Shown: one piece after another, positions 32,732 to 41,145 of the stretch
Numbering within the stretch: the stretch's first letter is position 1
Layout of the letters: every line of letters begins with the position of its first letter
Assembly (NCBI RefSeq): GCF_031456835.1
Contig: NZ_JAVDVK010000001.1
Location: forward strand, 2,418,001-2,482,000
From: Leifsonia shinshuensis
Lineage (GTDB): Bacteria > Actinomycetota > Actinomycetes > Actinomycetales > Microbacteriaceae
Direction of reading: 5' to 3'
DNA length: 64,000 bases
Position numbers and translations under genes: made by a program
Notes under the pieces: model-generated
Seen by the model: only the letters and a program-made list of their open reading frames with translations
Databases searched by the model: none
What the model was told of the DNA's origin: nothing

Positions 32732-34680
32732 GGCAGGGGGCTCTCCTTCTCGAGGGCGGGGGCCGCCGGACCCCGGTACAGGGCGGCGCGCGGGATGATG
32801 CTCAGCACGACGAGGTCGTAGACGACCCAGACCGTGTTGACGAGCGTACCGACGCCGTCCGCGGTCCCGGCGATGACCCGCAGCACTCCGACGATCGCGG
32901 CGACGACCAGGACGACCATCGCCGTCAGCTGCGGCCAGATCTCCCGCCACGGGATGGGCGCGCGTCCCTTGCGCTCCTTGGGCGTGACGACGAAGCCGAG
33001 CGGACGCTTGAACCACACGTTGGCGGCGGACGTCCAGCACGCCTTGATCCACAGCGGGAACAGGGCGAGCGCGTACTGCTGCCCCCGCCAGGTGCGGATG
33101 CCGTGAGCGCCGACCAGGAACATCAGCTGGCTCAGCACGAAGTAGGGGATGAACCGGGCGAAGAAGTCGACGCTCCACGCCGTCACCGGCATGACGCCCG
33201 CGAGCAGATAGATGGCCGGCGCGGCGAGGTAGACGATCGCCGCGAACCCCGCCAGGTAGCTCCACATCGTGGCGAAGTACATCAGCCGCTGGCCCGCGTC
33301 GAGGCCGCGCTTCAGGAGCGGGTTGTCCTTGAGCATCACCTGCAGGGTGCCCTGGGCCCAGCGCAGCCGCTGCTTCAGCATCGTGCCGAGGTCCTCCGGG
33401 GCGAGGCCCGTGGCGAGGAGCTCGTGGTGGTAGACGCTGCGCCACCCGTTCGCGTGCAGCTGCATGGCGGTCGCCATGTCCTCGGTCACGGAGATCGTCG
33501 CCATCGGCATGACGGGCTGGGCCTCGTCAGGACGGTCGACGGCGAGCGCCTCGGTGATGCTCTGCACGGACTCGATCGCCCCGAGCGGAGACCAGTCGCG
33601 CTCGGCGAGCCGCTCGAAGGCGGCCTCGTCGACGACGAACGCGGGCAGCTCGGAGTCGGCCTGCAGCGGAAGCTCGGCGATGGCGGCGAGGTCCTCCTCG
33701 ACCGAGGTCAGGTGGCTGCGCACGGCCGCGCGGGAGACCGCATCCACCTCCTCCCGCAGCCGGAAGGTGACCTCGCCGACGCTGTCTCCGGCGCGCAGGC
33801 TCTCGGATGCGGCGCGCACATGGTCGCGCAGCAGCGCCACCAGGCCCGCCGCCTCGGGGTCGGTCCGCGCCGACCGCGCGGCCTTCGCCAGCATCCGGTC
33901 GGCCGCACGCAGGGAGGTGCGGACGGTGTTCTCCACGTCGCGGACGTAGCCGGAGATGCCCAGCTGCATCAGCGCATCCCGCCGCAGCACGGCGTTCGAG
34001 CCGCAGAAGAATGCCGCGTTCCAGCCGTCCTTGCCCTGCTGGATCGGCCCGTAGAACAGGGGCGCCTGGTTGCCGAGCACATCGGCCTCGTCGACGTTCG
34101 AGAAGAACTGCGGGGTCTGCACGAGCGCGACCTCGGGGTCGGCGAAGTAGCCGAGCGTGTGATCGAGGATCTCCGGCTTCGGGATCTGGTCGGCGTCGAG
34201 GATGAGCAGGAACTCGCCCTCGGTCTGGAACAGGGCGTTGTTGAGGTTGCCCGCCTTCGCGTGCCGCGGCTTGTCCGTCCAGTCGTCCGTGCGGGTGATG
34301 TAGCCGAGACCCTGCCGTTCGGCGGCCGCCCGCATCTCGGGGCGCGCGCCGTCGTCGAGAACCCAGGTGGTGTGCGGGTAGCGGATGCGCTGAGCGGCGG
34401 AGGCCGTCGTCATCACCAGGTCGACGGGTTCGTCGTAGGTCGTGATGAAGACGTCGGCGGTCCCGGCCGCCGGCGCCTCCGGTCCCGTGCGGATGCGGAC
34501 GCGCCACATCGTTAGCGCGAAGAAGAAGGTGTCGACCAGGCTGTACGTCTCCGCGATCACCAGCGGCACGGCGATCCACCACGCCTCCCAGTTGACGGAG
34601 GCCAGCCAGCGCCAGACGACGTAGTTGAGGCCGGCGAGCACAGCCAAGAGGCCGATGACCCGCAGCAGCACCGGCCGCAT
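32728..34680 (-). CDS. Cellulose-synthase-like family 2 glycosyltransferase with internal insertion
   Basis: 650 aa from the ATG at 34680, overlapping the phosphatase stop by one base (TGATG). Two N-terminal helices (5-23, 34-58), then the GT2 domain with VLDDG, LDADQ (162-164), VTED (398-401) and QRLRW (437-441), matching the D, DxD, TED and Q-x-x-RW motifs of processive BcsA-type synthases. Four or more helices follow. No PilZ domain is present. Residues ~245-392, between acceptor loop and TED motif, are an additional alpha-helical, acidic segment absent from standard synthases. Probably makes an extracellular beta-glycan. Its place inside a partner-switching operon suggests that its activity or synthesis is tied to that stress signalling module. 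Confidence 0.85.
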   Translation of the reverse strand: MRPVLLRVIGLLAVLAGLNYVVWRWLASVNWEAWWIAVPLVIAETYSLVDTFFFALTMWRVRIRTGPEAPAAGTADVFITTYDEPVDLVMTTASAAQRIRYPHTTWVLDDGARPEMRAAAERQGLGYITRTDDWTDKPRHAKAGNLNNALFQTEGEFLLILDADQIPKPEILDHTLGYFADPEVALVQTPQFFSNVDEADVLGNQAPLFYGPIQQGKDGWNAAFFCGSNAVLRRDALMQLGISGYVRDVENTVRTSLRAADRMLAKAARSARTDPEAAGLVALLRDHVRAASESLRAGDSVGEVTFRLREEVDAVSRAAVRSHLTSVEEDLAAIAELPLQADSELPAFVVDEAAFERLAERDWSPLGAIESVQSITEALAVDRPDEAQPVMPMATISVTEDMATAMQLHANGWRSVYHHELLATGLAPEDLGTMLKQRLRWAQGTLQVMLKDNPLLKRGLDAGQRLMYFATMWSYLAGFAAIVYLAAPAIYLLAGVMPVTAWSVDFFARFIPYFVLSQLMFLVGAHGIRTWRGQQYALALFPLWIKACWTSAANVWFKRPLGFVVTPKERKGRAPIPWREIWPQLTAMVVLVVAAIVGVLRVIAGTADGVGTLVNTVWVVYDLVVLSIIPRAALYRGPAAPALEKESPLP

Positions 34681-35852
34681 CAGGCGCTCCTCCGCACCAG
34701 CACAGCCGTCATGTCGTCGATGGGGACGCCGTTCCGCGCGGCGCCCACGATGCGCGAGACCGCGCCCGCAGCCGTCGCGGAGCCGCGGACGATCGCCTCG
34801 AGGCGGGTCAGCGCGTGATCGCCGCCCAGCGCGTCCAGGATGCCGTCGCTGACGCACAGCAGCGCGTCCCGCGGGCCCAGCTGCGCGCGCTGCGGCGCGC
34901 GCGGTCCGAAGGACGGGATCCCGAGTGGGATCGCCCCGCTGTCCAGCCGGTCGAAGCCGCCGGAGTCGCGGACGATGAGCGCAAGACCGTGCCCGGCATC
35001 CACGTAGTCGACGGCGCCGTCGGGGTGCACGCGCGCGTGGAACAGCGTGACGAACGTCGACAGCTGGTCGAGGTCCTCCTCGACCACGCGCGAGGCCGTC
35101 TCGACGGAGGCCTCGAGGTCCGCGAGGTCCATGGCGCTCCGGAGCGCCGTGCGCACCGACGCCGCGACGATGGCCGCCGCCATCCCCTTGCCCATCACGT
35201 CGGCGACGGTCACGCAGAAGTCGTCGCCCACGTCGTACCAGTCGTAGAAGTCGCCCGAGACGCCGCGCGACGGCTCGCACGCCGCGGCGACCTCGTATCC
35301 GGGCGCCGCCGGCTTGCGCCGCGGCAGCAGACCCTTCTGCGCGATGGCCGCACGGTCCAGCTCGTCATCCCGCTCCAGCTCGGACTGCACCCAGTCCGCG
35401 AGGTCGCGCAGCACCCGCTTCTGCTCGGGCGTCAGCTCGCGGGGGACGGTGTCGAGCACGCACAGCGTCCCGACCGCCTCCCCGCCGGCGACGTGCAGCG
35501 GCTCCCCCGCGTAGAAGCGGAGGTGCGGATCGCCGAGGACGAACGGGTTGTCGCTGAACCGCGCATCCTCCGACGCGTCCTGCACGATCAGGGCCGCATC
35601 CTGCTGCACCGTGGCGTCGCAGAACGCCCCCTCGCGGGGAGCCTCCTGTGTGAGGCCGAGTTGCGACTTGCGCCACTGCCGGTCGCCGTCGAGCAGGGTG
35701 ATGCTCACCATCGGCACGCCGAACAACTGCTGGGCGAGACGCGTCACCCGGTCGAACCGGGCCTCCGGTGCGGTGTCGAGGATCCCCAGGCCGGTCAGCG
35801 CCCGCTGGCGCCGAACCTCCGTCTGCTGCCTCGACTCGGTATCGACTGCCAT
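34680..35852 (-). CDS. GAF-SpoIIE PP2C-type phosphatase (RsbU-like)
   Basis: 390 aa. A GAF domain (about residues 20-165; GILDTAPEARFDRVTRLA, PVGTLCVLD-like GEAVGTLCVLD) is followed by a PPM/SpoIIE phosphatase domain (~185-388) with metal aspartates in SGDFYDWY, VADVMGKGM, CVSDGILDA and the final DDMTAVLV. It would sense a small molecule or redox/light cue and dephosphorylate the STAS protein encoded two genes downstream. First gene of the operon phosphatase - glycosyltransferase - STAS - kinase. Confidence 0.92.
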   Translation of the reverse strand: MAVDTESRQQTEVRRQRALTGLGILDTAPEARFDRVTRLAQQLFGVPMVSITLLDGDRQWRKSQLGLTQEAPREGAFCDATVQQDAALIVQDASEDARFSDNPFVLGDPHLRFYAGEPLHVAGGEAVGTLCVLDTVPRELTPEQKRVLRDLADWVQSELERDDELDRAAIAQKGLLPRRKPAAPGYEVAAACEPSRGVSGDFYDWYDVGDDFCVTVADVMGKGMAAAIVAASVRTALRSAMDLADLEASVETASRVVEEDLDQLSTFVTLFHARVHPDGAVDYVDAGHGLALIVRDSGGFDRLDSGAIPLGIPSFGPRAPQRAQLGPRDALLCVSDGILDALGGDHALTRLEAIVRGSATAAGAVSRIVGAARNGVPIDDMTAVLVRRSA

Positions 35853-35856
35853 GCAC

Positions 35857-36441
35857 CTATCGTACTGACGCGTCTACCCCTGGCCCCGGAGGCACGATGC
35901 CGGCTCGCAGGACTCGGCTCCCGACGGACCGTGCGATCCCCGCGGCGGCCAGCTGCCCGAGCACGCGTCCGGCGAACGTGAGCACCAGGATGGTCGGCGT
36001 CAGATCGTGCGGGGAGAACACGGGCAGGGAGATCACGAAGAGCAGTACGGCGGTGACGAGCGCGCCCACGACCGTGTGACCCGCGCGCAGCGGTCGTCGG
36101 CGCGCGAGCAGCAGCAGTGTCACGTCGAAGGCGGCGCCGGTGACCACGAGCGGGACGAGGATGAGGGCGCCGAGCGGCGTGAACCCGATGGTGAGAATCC
36201 CGACCAGGGCGAAGTCGATCGTCGTCGTCCAGGGGAAGCCCACCAGCCGGCGGGCCAAGAACGGCAGGATGCTGTGCATCCCCGCCGCCAGCGCGTACGC
36301 CGGCGGGAAGGCGGCGGCGAGCAGCGCGGTCGCGGGCGACACGAGCACCAGCAGCAGGGCTCCGAGGGCGGCGAAGGCCGCGATGACGAGCAGGGAGCGG
36401 GTGCTGAGCCGGTACGGCGCGCGGCGCGGCGTCGAGACCAT
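35857..36441 (-). CDS. ECF-transporter S-component-like membrane protein
   Basis: 194 aa from the ATG at 36441 with GGAGGT 5 nt upstream. Six hydrophobic segments and the A-A-F-P-P-A-Y-A-L-A-A-G-M loop after helix 2 resemble substrate-binding S components of energy-coupling-factor transporters. EcfT and a double EcfA lie 12.4 kb away (48851-51366), so this is possibly a group II S component sharing that module. The ligand (vitamin or metal) is not identifiable. It stops 4 bp before the phosphatase gene start region. Confidence 0.6.
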   Translation of the reverse strand: MVSTPRRAPYRLSTRSLLVIAAFAALGALLLVLVSPATALLAAAFPPAYALAAGMHSILPFLARRLVGFPWTTTIDFALVGILTIGFTPLGALILVPLVVTGAAFDVTLLLLARRRPLRAGHTVVGALVTAVLLFVISLPVFSPHDLTPTILVLTFAGRVLGQLAAAGIARSVGSRVLRAGIVPPGPGVDASVR

Positions 36442-36547
36442 CGGGACCTCCGGGAGGATGCGGGCTCCTCCATCCTGCCGCGTTCCCGGCGGGCCAGCGG
36501 CGGACACGGCCAGTACACCTTCACGATGGGTGAAAGATAGAAGCACC

Positions 36548-38155
36548 ATGGACGACGAGACGGTGCACCAGGACGCGCTCGATGCCGAGCGGTCGGCGGC
36601 CGGCCGGGCCGCGCTGGCCGCTTTGCAGGTCGCCGTCGACCGCAGCGACGGAGACGGGGTCACGGCGGCCGTGCGCGACGGCTGGTTCGCCCTCGCCAGC
36701 GAACAGGGCGACGCCACCCGCCTGCTCCTGGAACGCCTCCCCGGGCACGAGCTGCGCCAGCATCCCCTGCTCGCGATGATGCTCGGGCTCACCTACAACG
36801 TGCTCGGCTTCCACCGGGTGCGCGCGCTGCGCTACTTCGTGACCGCGGTCAGGGCCGCCCGTGCCCCGCGCAACCAGACCGTCGGACCGGTCGACCGCGT
36901 GCTCATCCGCTCGGCCGAGGCGAGCGCCTACCGCCTGATCGGACGTCCCGGCCTCAGCGTCGGACCGGCGCGCGCGGCCATCGCGGAACTCGACCGTTTG
37001 CCGGAGGATCTCCGCGAGACGGTGAGCGACCTGCCCCGCGTCTACGCGCAGCTCGGGATCTCGCTGTACTACGCCGGCGACGTGGACGGCGCGATGGACA
37101 CCTTCGCCAAGGGGCTGGCCGCGACCCCCACCACGCCGCCGTCGCCGGGCTTCGGCAACCTCGCCATGCTGGCCGGCATCCACGCCCTGCAGGGTGACCT
37201 GCCCGAGGCCCGCGCCCACGTGGACTACGCGCGCACCGGACCGTGGAACGACCGCCAGCGACGCATGTACACCGGCACGTTCTACCGTCTGGCAGAGGCG
37301 GTGCTCGCCCTCGAACGGTTCGACGCTGCCGAGGCTCAGGCGCACCTGGACGCGATGGAGCACGACCGGCGAAGCATCGAGCACTGGGTCGCCGAGGCCC
37401 GGGTGGAGGCGCTGGTCCGTTTGGTCGACGGCCGGCCCGGAGAGGCGCTCGCTGGGCTGGAGGCGTACGCGGGGATGCGGTCGGGTGAGGCGCGGTCCTC
37501 CGCGGTCCGCGACCAGCTGTCCGGCATCCGCGCGGTACTCCAGCTGGCGCTCGGCAACCCGGACGCCGCAGGGGTCATCCTCGAGCGGGACGCGGCCCCC
37601 GGTCCGGAGCGCCACATCGGCCGGGCGCGGGTGTACCTGGCTCTCGGGAGGAACGGCTCGGCCCTCAGCGAGCTCAAGGCGGCGTCGGGCCGGCCGCTGA
37701 CCGCCCGGACGGCGACGGAGGCGGCGGCGCTCGAGGCCGCGGTGCTGCTCCGGCTCGCTCCGACGTCGCGCACGCGAGGAGTCGTCGAGCAGCTCGGCGC
37801 TCTTCTCCGCAGGACGGGGCTGCGACTGCCGCTCGCGCTGCTCCCGGCCGACGACCTCGAGCGGGTCGGGCAGGCGCTGACCGCGGCCGGGTACGGCGAT
37901 GTGCTCCAGGATGTGCCGCTGCGTTCCCTGCTGCCCGTCGCCGAGCCCGACCTCCTGCTGACCGACCGAGAGCTCGCCGTGCTGGGCGCACTGATGAATT
38001 CGGGATCCACCGCGGAGATCGCCTCGGTGCTCGTGGTGTCCGCGAACACCGTGAAGACGCAGCTCCGGAGCGTCTACCGCAAGCTGGGCGTCAACAACCG
38101 GGAGGACGCGATCGCGGTGGCGCTGTCGCGGCACCTGCTGGTCGAGCGCGACTGA
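36548..38155 (+). CDS. LuxR-family regulator, 535 aa (paralogue 1)
   Basis: 535 aa from the ATG at 36548. A long alpha-helical, TPR-like N-terminal region (about residues 20-450) precedes a C-terminal LuxR helix-turn-helix (~470-530: LLLTDRELAVLGALMNSG, STAEIASVLVVSANTVKTQL, VYRKLGVNNREDAIAVA). No P-loop is present, unlike MalT/LAL regulators. It is a full-length paralogue of the 533-aa regulator at 51395-52996; both end V-A-L-x-R-H-x-L-V-E-R-[DE]. A single GGGTGAA (36528-36534) facing an inverted TTCAC lies just before its start. The next gene downstream has a tandem GGGTGAA promoter, so this protein is a candidate regulator of that motif. Confidence 0.88.
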   Translation: MDDETVHQDALDAERSAAGRAALAALQVAVDRSDGDGVTAAVRDGWFALASEQGDATRLLLERLPGHELRQHPLLAMMLGLTYNVLGFHRVRALRYFVTAVRAARAPRNQTVGPVDRVLIRSAEASAYRLIGRPGLSVGPARAAIAELDRLPEDLRETVSDLPRVYAQLGISLYYAGDVDGAMDTFAKGLAATPTTPPSPGFGNLAMLAGIHALQGDLPEARAHVDYARTGPWNDRQRRMYTGTFYRLAEAVLALERFDAAEAQAHLDAMEHDRRSIEHWVAEARVEALVRLVDGRPGEALAGLEAYAGMRSGEARSSAVRDQLSGIRAVLQLALGNPDAAGVILERDAAPGPERHIGRARVYLALGRNGSALSELKAASGRPLTARTATEAAALEAAVLLRLAPTSRTRGVVEQLGALLRRTGLRLPLALLPADDLERVGQALTAAGYGDVLQDVPLRSLLPVAEPDLLLTDRELAVLGALMNSGSTAEIASVLVVSANTVKTQLRSVYRKLGVNNREDAIAVALSRHLLVERD

Positions 38156-38168
38156 ATCCGCGGCGTGT

Positions 38169-38192
38169 CGCGCATCCTGAGCGGGATGCGCG
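38169..38192 (+). terminator. Hairpin between luxR paralogue 1 and the HTH gene
   Basis: Perfect 9-bp stem CGCGCATCC / GGATGCGCG with a 6-nt loop, 14 nt after the regulator stop and 3 nt before the tandem GGGTGAA element. No T-run; likely insulates the next promoter. Confidence 0.5.
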
Positions 38193-38194
38193 GC

Positions 38195-38246
38195 GGGTGA
38201 TCAGAGGGTGAAATCCGCACGTTGCGGCGGCCGGGACCCGTAGCGT
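38195..38246 (+). promoter_or_regulatory. Tandem GGGTGAA promoter element, site D (small HTH gene)
   Basis: GGGTGAT (38195-38201) and GGGTGAA (38206-38212) are 11 bp apart start to start, followed after 28 nt by TAGCGT (38241-38246). Same geometry as sites A, B and C. It lies 36-87 nt before the ATG of the following gene and is the only plus-strand copy. Confidence 0.65.
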
Positions 38247-38281
38247 TCCTCCGTGCCCGCGCGTCCGTCCTCCGAGGAACC

Positions 38282-38668
38282 ATGACTCTCGACGAGAGCC
38301 TCCCGATCGCGCGCCGCCGCGCCCTCCCTGGCGTGCTCACGGCGGTGCTGCGCGCCGCGCACGACGACGAGAAGGCGGCGCTCGGCCCGCAGCGGCGCGG
38401 CGCCTACCTGCTGACCCGTCAGGTGATCGCAGCCCTCCTCCACGCCGGCTACCCCGCGCGGGTGATCGCCCGCGAACTCGGCCTGCGCACCGAGTCCGTC
38501 CGCACCCGGGCCCAGGCGGGACGGATGAACCTGACCGACATCGCGCTGCTCGCAGGAGTCGAGGCAGCCGAACTTCGGGCGCGATGCGAGCGCGCATCCA
38601 TCGACCTCGGCCCGGACGGCGCTGTGAGTAGCGACGACCTGCCCGCCCTCCTGCTGGGCGAACCGTGA
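38282..38668 (+). CDS. Small helix-turn-helix-like protein
   Basis: 128 aa from the ATG at 38282 (GAGGAACC upstream). The middle reads like a helix-turn-helix: RQVIAALLHAGYPARVIAREL then GLRTESVRTRAQAGRM (about residues 46-85), followed by a second short helical pair (LTDIALLAGVEAAELRARC). I recognise no family. It is one of four genes behind the tandem GGGTGAA element and lies directly after the LuxR regulator, so it may be a secondary regulator or feedback factor of that regulon. Confidence 0.65.
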   Translation: MTLDESLPIARRRALPGVLTAVLRAAHDDEKAALGPQRRGAYLLTRQVIAALLHAGYPARVIARELGLRTESVRTRAQAGRMNLTDIALLAGVEAAELRARCERASIDLGPDGAVSSDDLPALLLGEP

Positions 38669-38924
38669 GCACGGCCGCAGGACGCATCACGCGAGAAGTT
38701 TCCGGGAAGTGGCGTCATGATCCGTCGCTTCCGCGATCTCTCAAGTGGTGGTGCGTGACCCGAACACGCATCAACGGCGGCGACCCGAATCGCCGCAGCG
38801 GTCGACGCCGACCCGTCGGCGCCGGTCCTGGGGAACCCGAATCCCGCTCGGTGCCGAGGGCGCTCGCTCCTGCGCGGGCGCCCTCGGCGCAACCCTCACG
38901 CCGCCGGCCGCGCGATCGCATCCG

Positions 38925-40766
38925 ATGACCGGCCCCGAACAGACCGCCCCCGCCCCCTCGGACACCGAGCTGGTGGATGCCGCGCGCCACGGCGACAGCG
39001 ACGCATTCGCCGAGCTGTGGCGGAGGCACTCCAGCGCGGGGCGCACCGTCGCCCGGTCATTCAGCACCGAGGACGCGGAGGACGTCGTCGCCGAGGCGTA
39101 CGCACGCGTGCTCAGTGCGGTGCGCTCAGGCGGCGGCCCGCGCACGGGATTCCGGCCCTACCTGTTCACGACCATCCGGAACGTCGCCGCCGCGTGGGGC
39201 GGCTCGCGCGTGGACGTCCCGATCGATGACGCCGCGACCATCGAGGACCCGACTTCGACGGAGGCGGCCGGCCTGGAGGCCCTGGACCGCTCGCTCACCG
39301 CCCGGGCGTTCCGATCCCTCCCGGAGCGGTGGCAGGAGGTGCTCTGGTACACCGAGGTCGAGCGGATGGCACCGGCATCCGTCGCGCCGCTGCTCGGACT
39401 GACTCCGAATGGCACCGCGGCGCTCGCCTACCGCGCGCGAGAGGGCCTTCGCCAGGCGTGGATCCAGGCGCACATCGCGGAGAGCCCGGCCGGTTCCGAC
39501 TGCCGCTGGACCACCGAACGGCTGGGCGCCCACAGTCGCGGCGGTCTCGGGAAGCGGGAGACGGCACGGGTCGAGCGGCACCTCACCGACTGCACCCGCT
39601 GCACGATCGTGGCCGCGGAGGCGCGCGAGGTCGGCTCGCGACTGGCACTGATCCTGCTGCCGCTGCTGCTCGGCGTCAGCGGCGCGGCCGCGTACACCGC
39701 CGCGGTCCGCCGGGGAGCTGCGGCGGCGGCGAGCGCCCTCGGCGCGACCGTCGCTGCCGCGGGTCCGGGCACGCCGGTCCCGGTGCGGCCGGGCCGCGTG
39801 CGGCTGGGCCGCCGCGGGTCGAGCCGCGGGTCAGGCGTCGGGTCAGGCGCAGTGGGCGGCGTCATCCTGGCGGTCGCGGGCGTGGTGGTGGCGGCGGGAG
39901 TCGCCGGTGCGGTCGTCCTCGGGCCGCAGCTGCTCGGCTCGCCGGCGCGCGAGGGCACGGCGAACGCTGCCGACTCCGCGCCGGCCTCCACGAACCCCGG
40001 CCGAACAGCGCCTCCTGCCGCGGCGCCTCCGGCCGCTACGCCTCCCCCCGCGGCGGCGGCGCCCGGAGCGGCCGTCGCGCCCGCCGATCCGGACGACGCC
40101 GGCGGCGGCGCGAATGCGGAGCCGTCTCCCGCCACCGTCCCGGTCACGGCGTCCGTCCCGGCGCCATCCCCCGCTCCCACAACGAGCTCTCCGACCAGGC
40201 CGCCGGTCCCGTCCGAACCGGTCGTCCCGAGCACCCCTCCACAGACGCCGATCGCCCCACCGGTCATCCTCAGCGCGGACACCGGCACCGGAGACACTGC
40301 TGGTTTGCTGGCGCCCGTCCTGACCGGCACGGCGGAACCCGGCGCCACAGTCGCGATCCTCGACCACGGTGCGCCCCTCGCCACGACGACCGCGGACGCC
40401 GACGGCGCGTGGACGTCGCCCGAGTTGCTCCTCGTCTCCGCCGACTATGCGCTGAGCGCGCAGCAGACGACGGCCGACGGGAAGACATCCGAGCCGTGCG
40501 CTCCCCTCTCGGGCACCGTCTCCGCCCCCTCGATCACCGCATCGGGCGCCCCCGGTACGGTCTCACTCACCGTCGCCGGAATCCCGGGCGCGTCGGTGCA
40601 GGTCTGGGCCGACCGCCGGCCGAGCAGCTACACGCTGACTCTGGATGCCGCGGGCGAGGCCGCGCAGGTCTACGGCTGGACGGCAGGCGACCACCGCATC
40701 GGAGCCGTCTACCTGTTCGGGGCGCGGCGCGGCATCCTCGCGGACGTGCCCGTCACCCTGCCCTGA
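38925..40766 (+). CDS. ECF sigma factor fused to zinc-finger anti-sigma domain and extracellular domain
   Basis: 613 aa from the ATG at 38925. Residues ~15-180 are an ECF sigma factor (region 2 AFAELWRRHSSAGRTVARSF with DAEDVV, region 4 around ASVAPLLGLTPNGTAALAYR). Residues ~193-230 are a zinc-finger anti-sigma motif ending H219-x3-C223-x2-C226. A helix follows at ~239-260, an Arg/Gly-rich stretch, a second helix at ~310-335, a long Pro/Ala-rich linker (~345-450), and one or two Ig-like beta domains outside the membrane. Sigma and anti-sigma in one chain would tether the sigma domain to the membrane; release would need proteolysis. An earlier in-frame start (38745) exists, but its extra 60 residues are unlike coding sequence of the family. 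Confidence 0.82.
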   Translation: MTGPEQTAPAPSDTELVDAARHGDSDAFAELWRRHSSAGRTVARSFSTEDAEDVVAEAYARVLSAVRSGGGPRTGFRPYLFTTIRNVAAAWGGSRVDVPIDDAATIEDPTSTEAAGLEALDRSLTARAFRSLPERWQEVLWYTEVERMAPASVAPLLGLTPNGTAALAYRAREGLRQAWIQAHIAESPAGSDCRWTTERLGAHSRGGLGKRETARVERHLTDCTRCTIVAAEAREVGSRLALILLPLLLGVSGAAAYTAAVRRGAAAAASALGATVAAAGPGTPVPVRPGRVRLGRRGSSRGSGVGSGAVGGVILAVAGVVVAAGVAGAVVLGPQLLGSPAREGTANAADSAPASTNPGRTAPPAAAPPAATPPPAAAAPGAAVAPADPDDAGGGANAEPSPATVPVTASVPAPSPAPTTSSPTRPPVPSEPVVPSTPPQTPIAPPVILSADTGTGDTAGLLAPVLTGTAEPGATVAILDHGAPLATTTADADGAWTSPELLLVSADYALSAQQTTADGKTSEPCAPLSGTVSAPSITASGAPGTVSLTVAGIPGASVQVWADRRPSSYTLTLDAAGEAAQVYGWTAGDHRIGAVYLFGARRGILADVPVTLP

Positions 40767-41145
40767 CGCGCGCCCGGCGGAGCGGTGTGGCGGTGGGCCG
40801 CGCCGGGAATGCACGGCCCACCACGACCGCCTCAGGGGGCACCGTTCCGGCGGGCCGAATGCGACGGGACGGGCCGGCCCGATCGGGCGACCTGCTTAAG
40901 AGATCGCCCGCGGACCGGATCATGACGCCGTTCCGGTGAAACGAACATCCCGCCTGGCACAGGAGCACCAGGCGGGACGTCGCGAAGAGAAGAGTTCCCG
41001 ATCAACCCTTCTCCTGAAGAGACTGCGCCCGGCACGACTTCATGACGCGGGGGTGCGGCGGGGAGGTTCCCGTCCTCCCCGCCGCTCGACGGAGAGGCTT
41101 ACCCTTGCTCTCCTTCGGCCGGTCGCCGACCAGATCGGGTCTGGT
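40767..41145. terminator. Convergent intergenic region with two strong hairpins
   Basis: 379 bp between convergent genes with no coding sequence. Hairpin 1 at 40948-40977: 10-bp stem TCCCGCCTGG / CCAGGCGGGA, 10-nt loop. Hairpin 2 at 41055-41085: perfect 12-bp stem GCGGCGGGGAGG / CCTCCCCGCCGC, 7-nt loop. Neither has a T-run; they probably end the sigma-fusion and surface-protein transcripts in opposite directions. Confidence 0.55.

Noticed and set aside
36528-36534. Fifth member of the tandem GGGTGAA regulon
   Set aside because: Only one heptamer is present and 28 nt downstream falls inside the coding region, so the shared geometry is absent.
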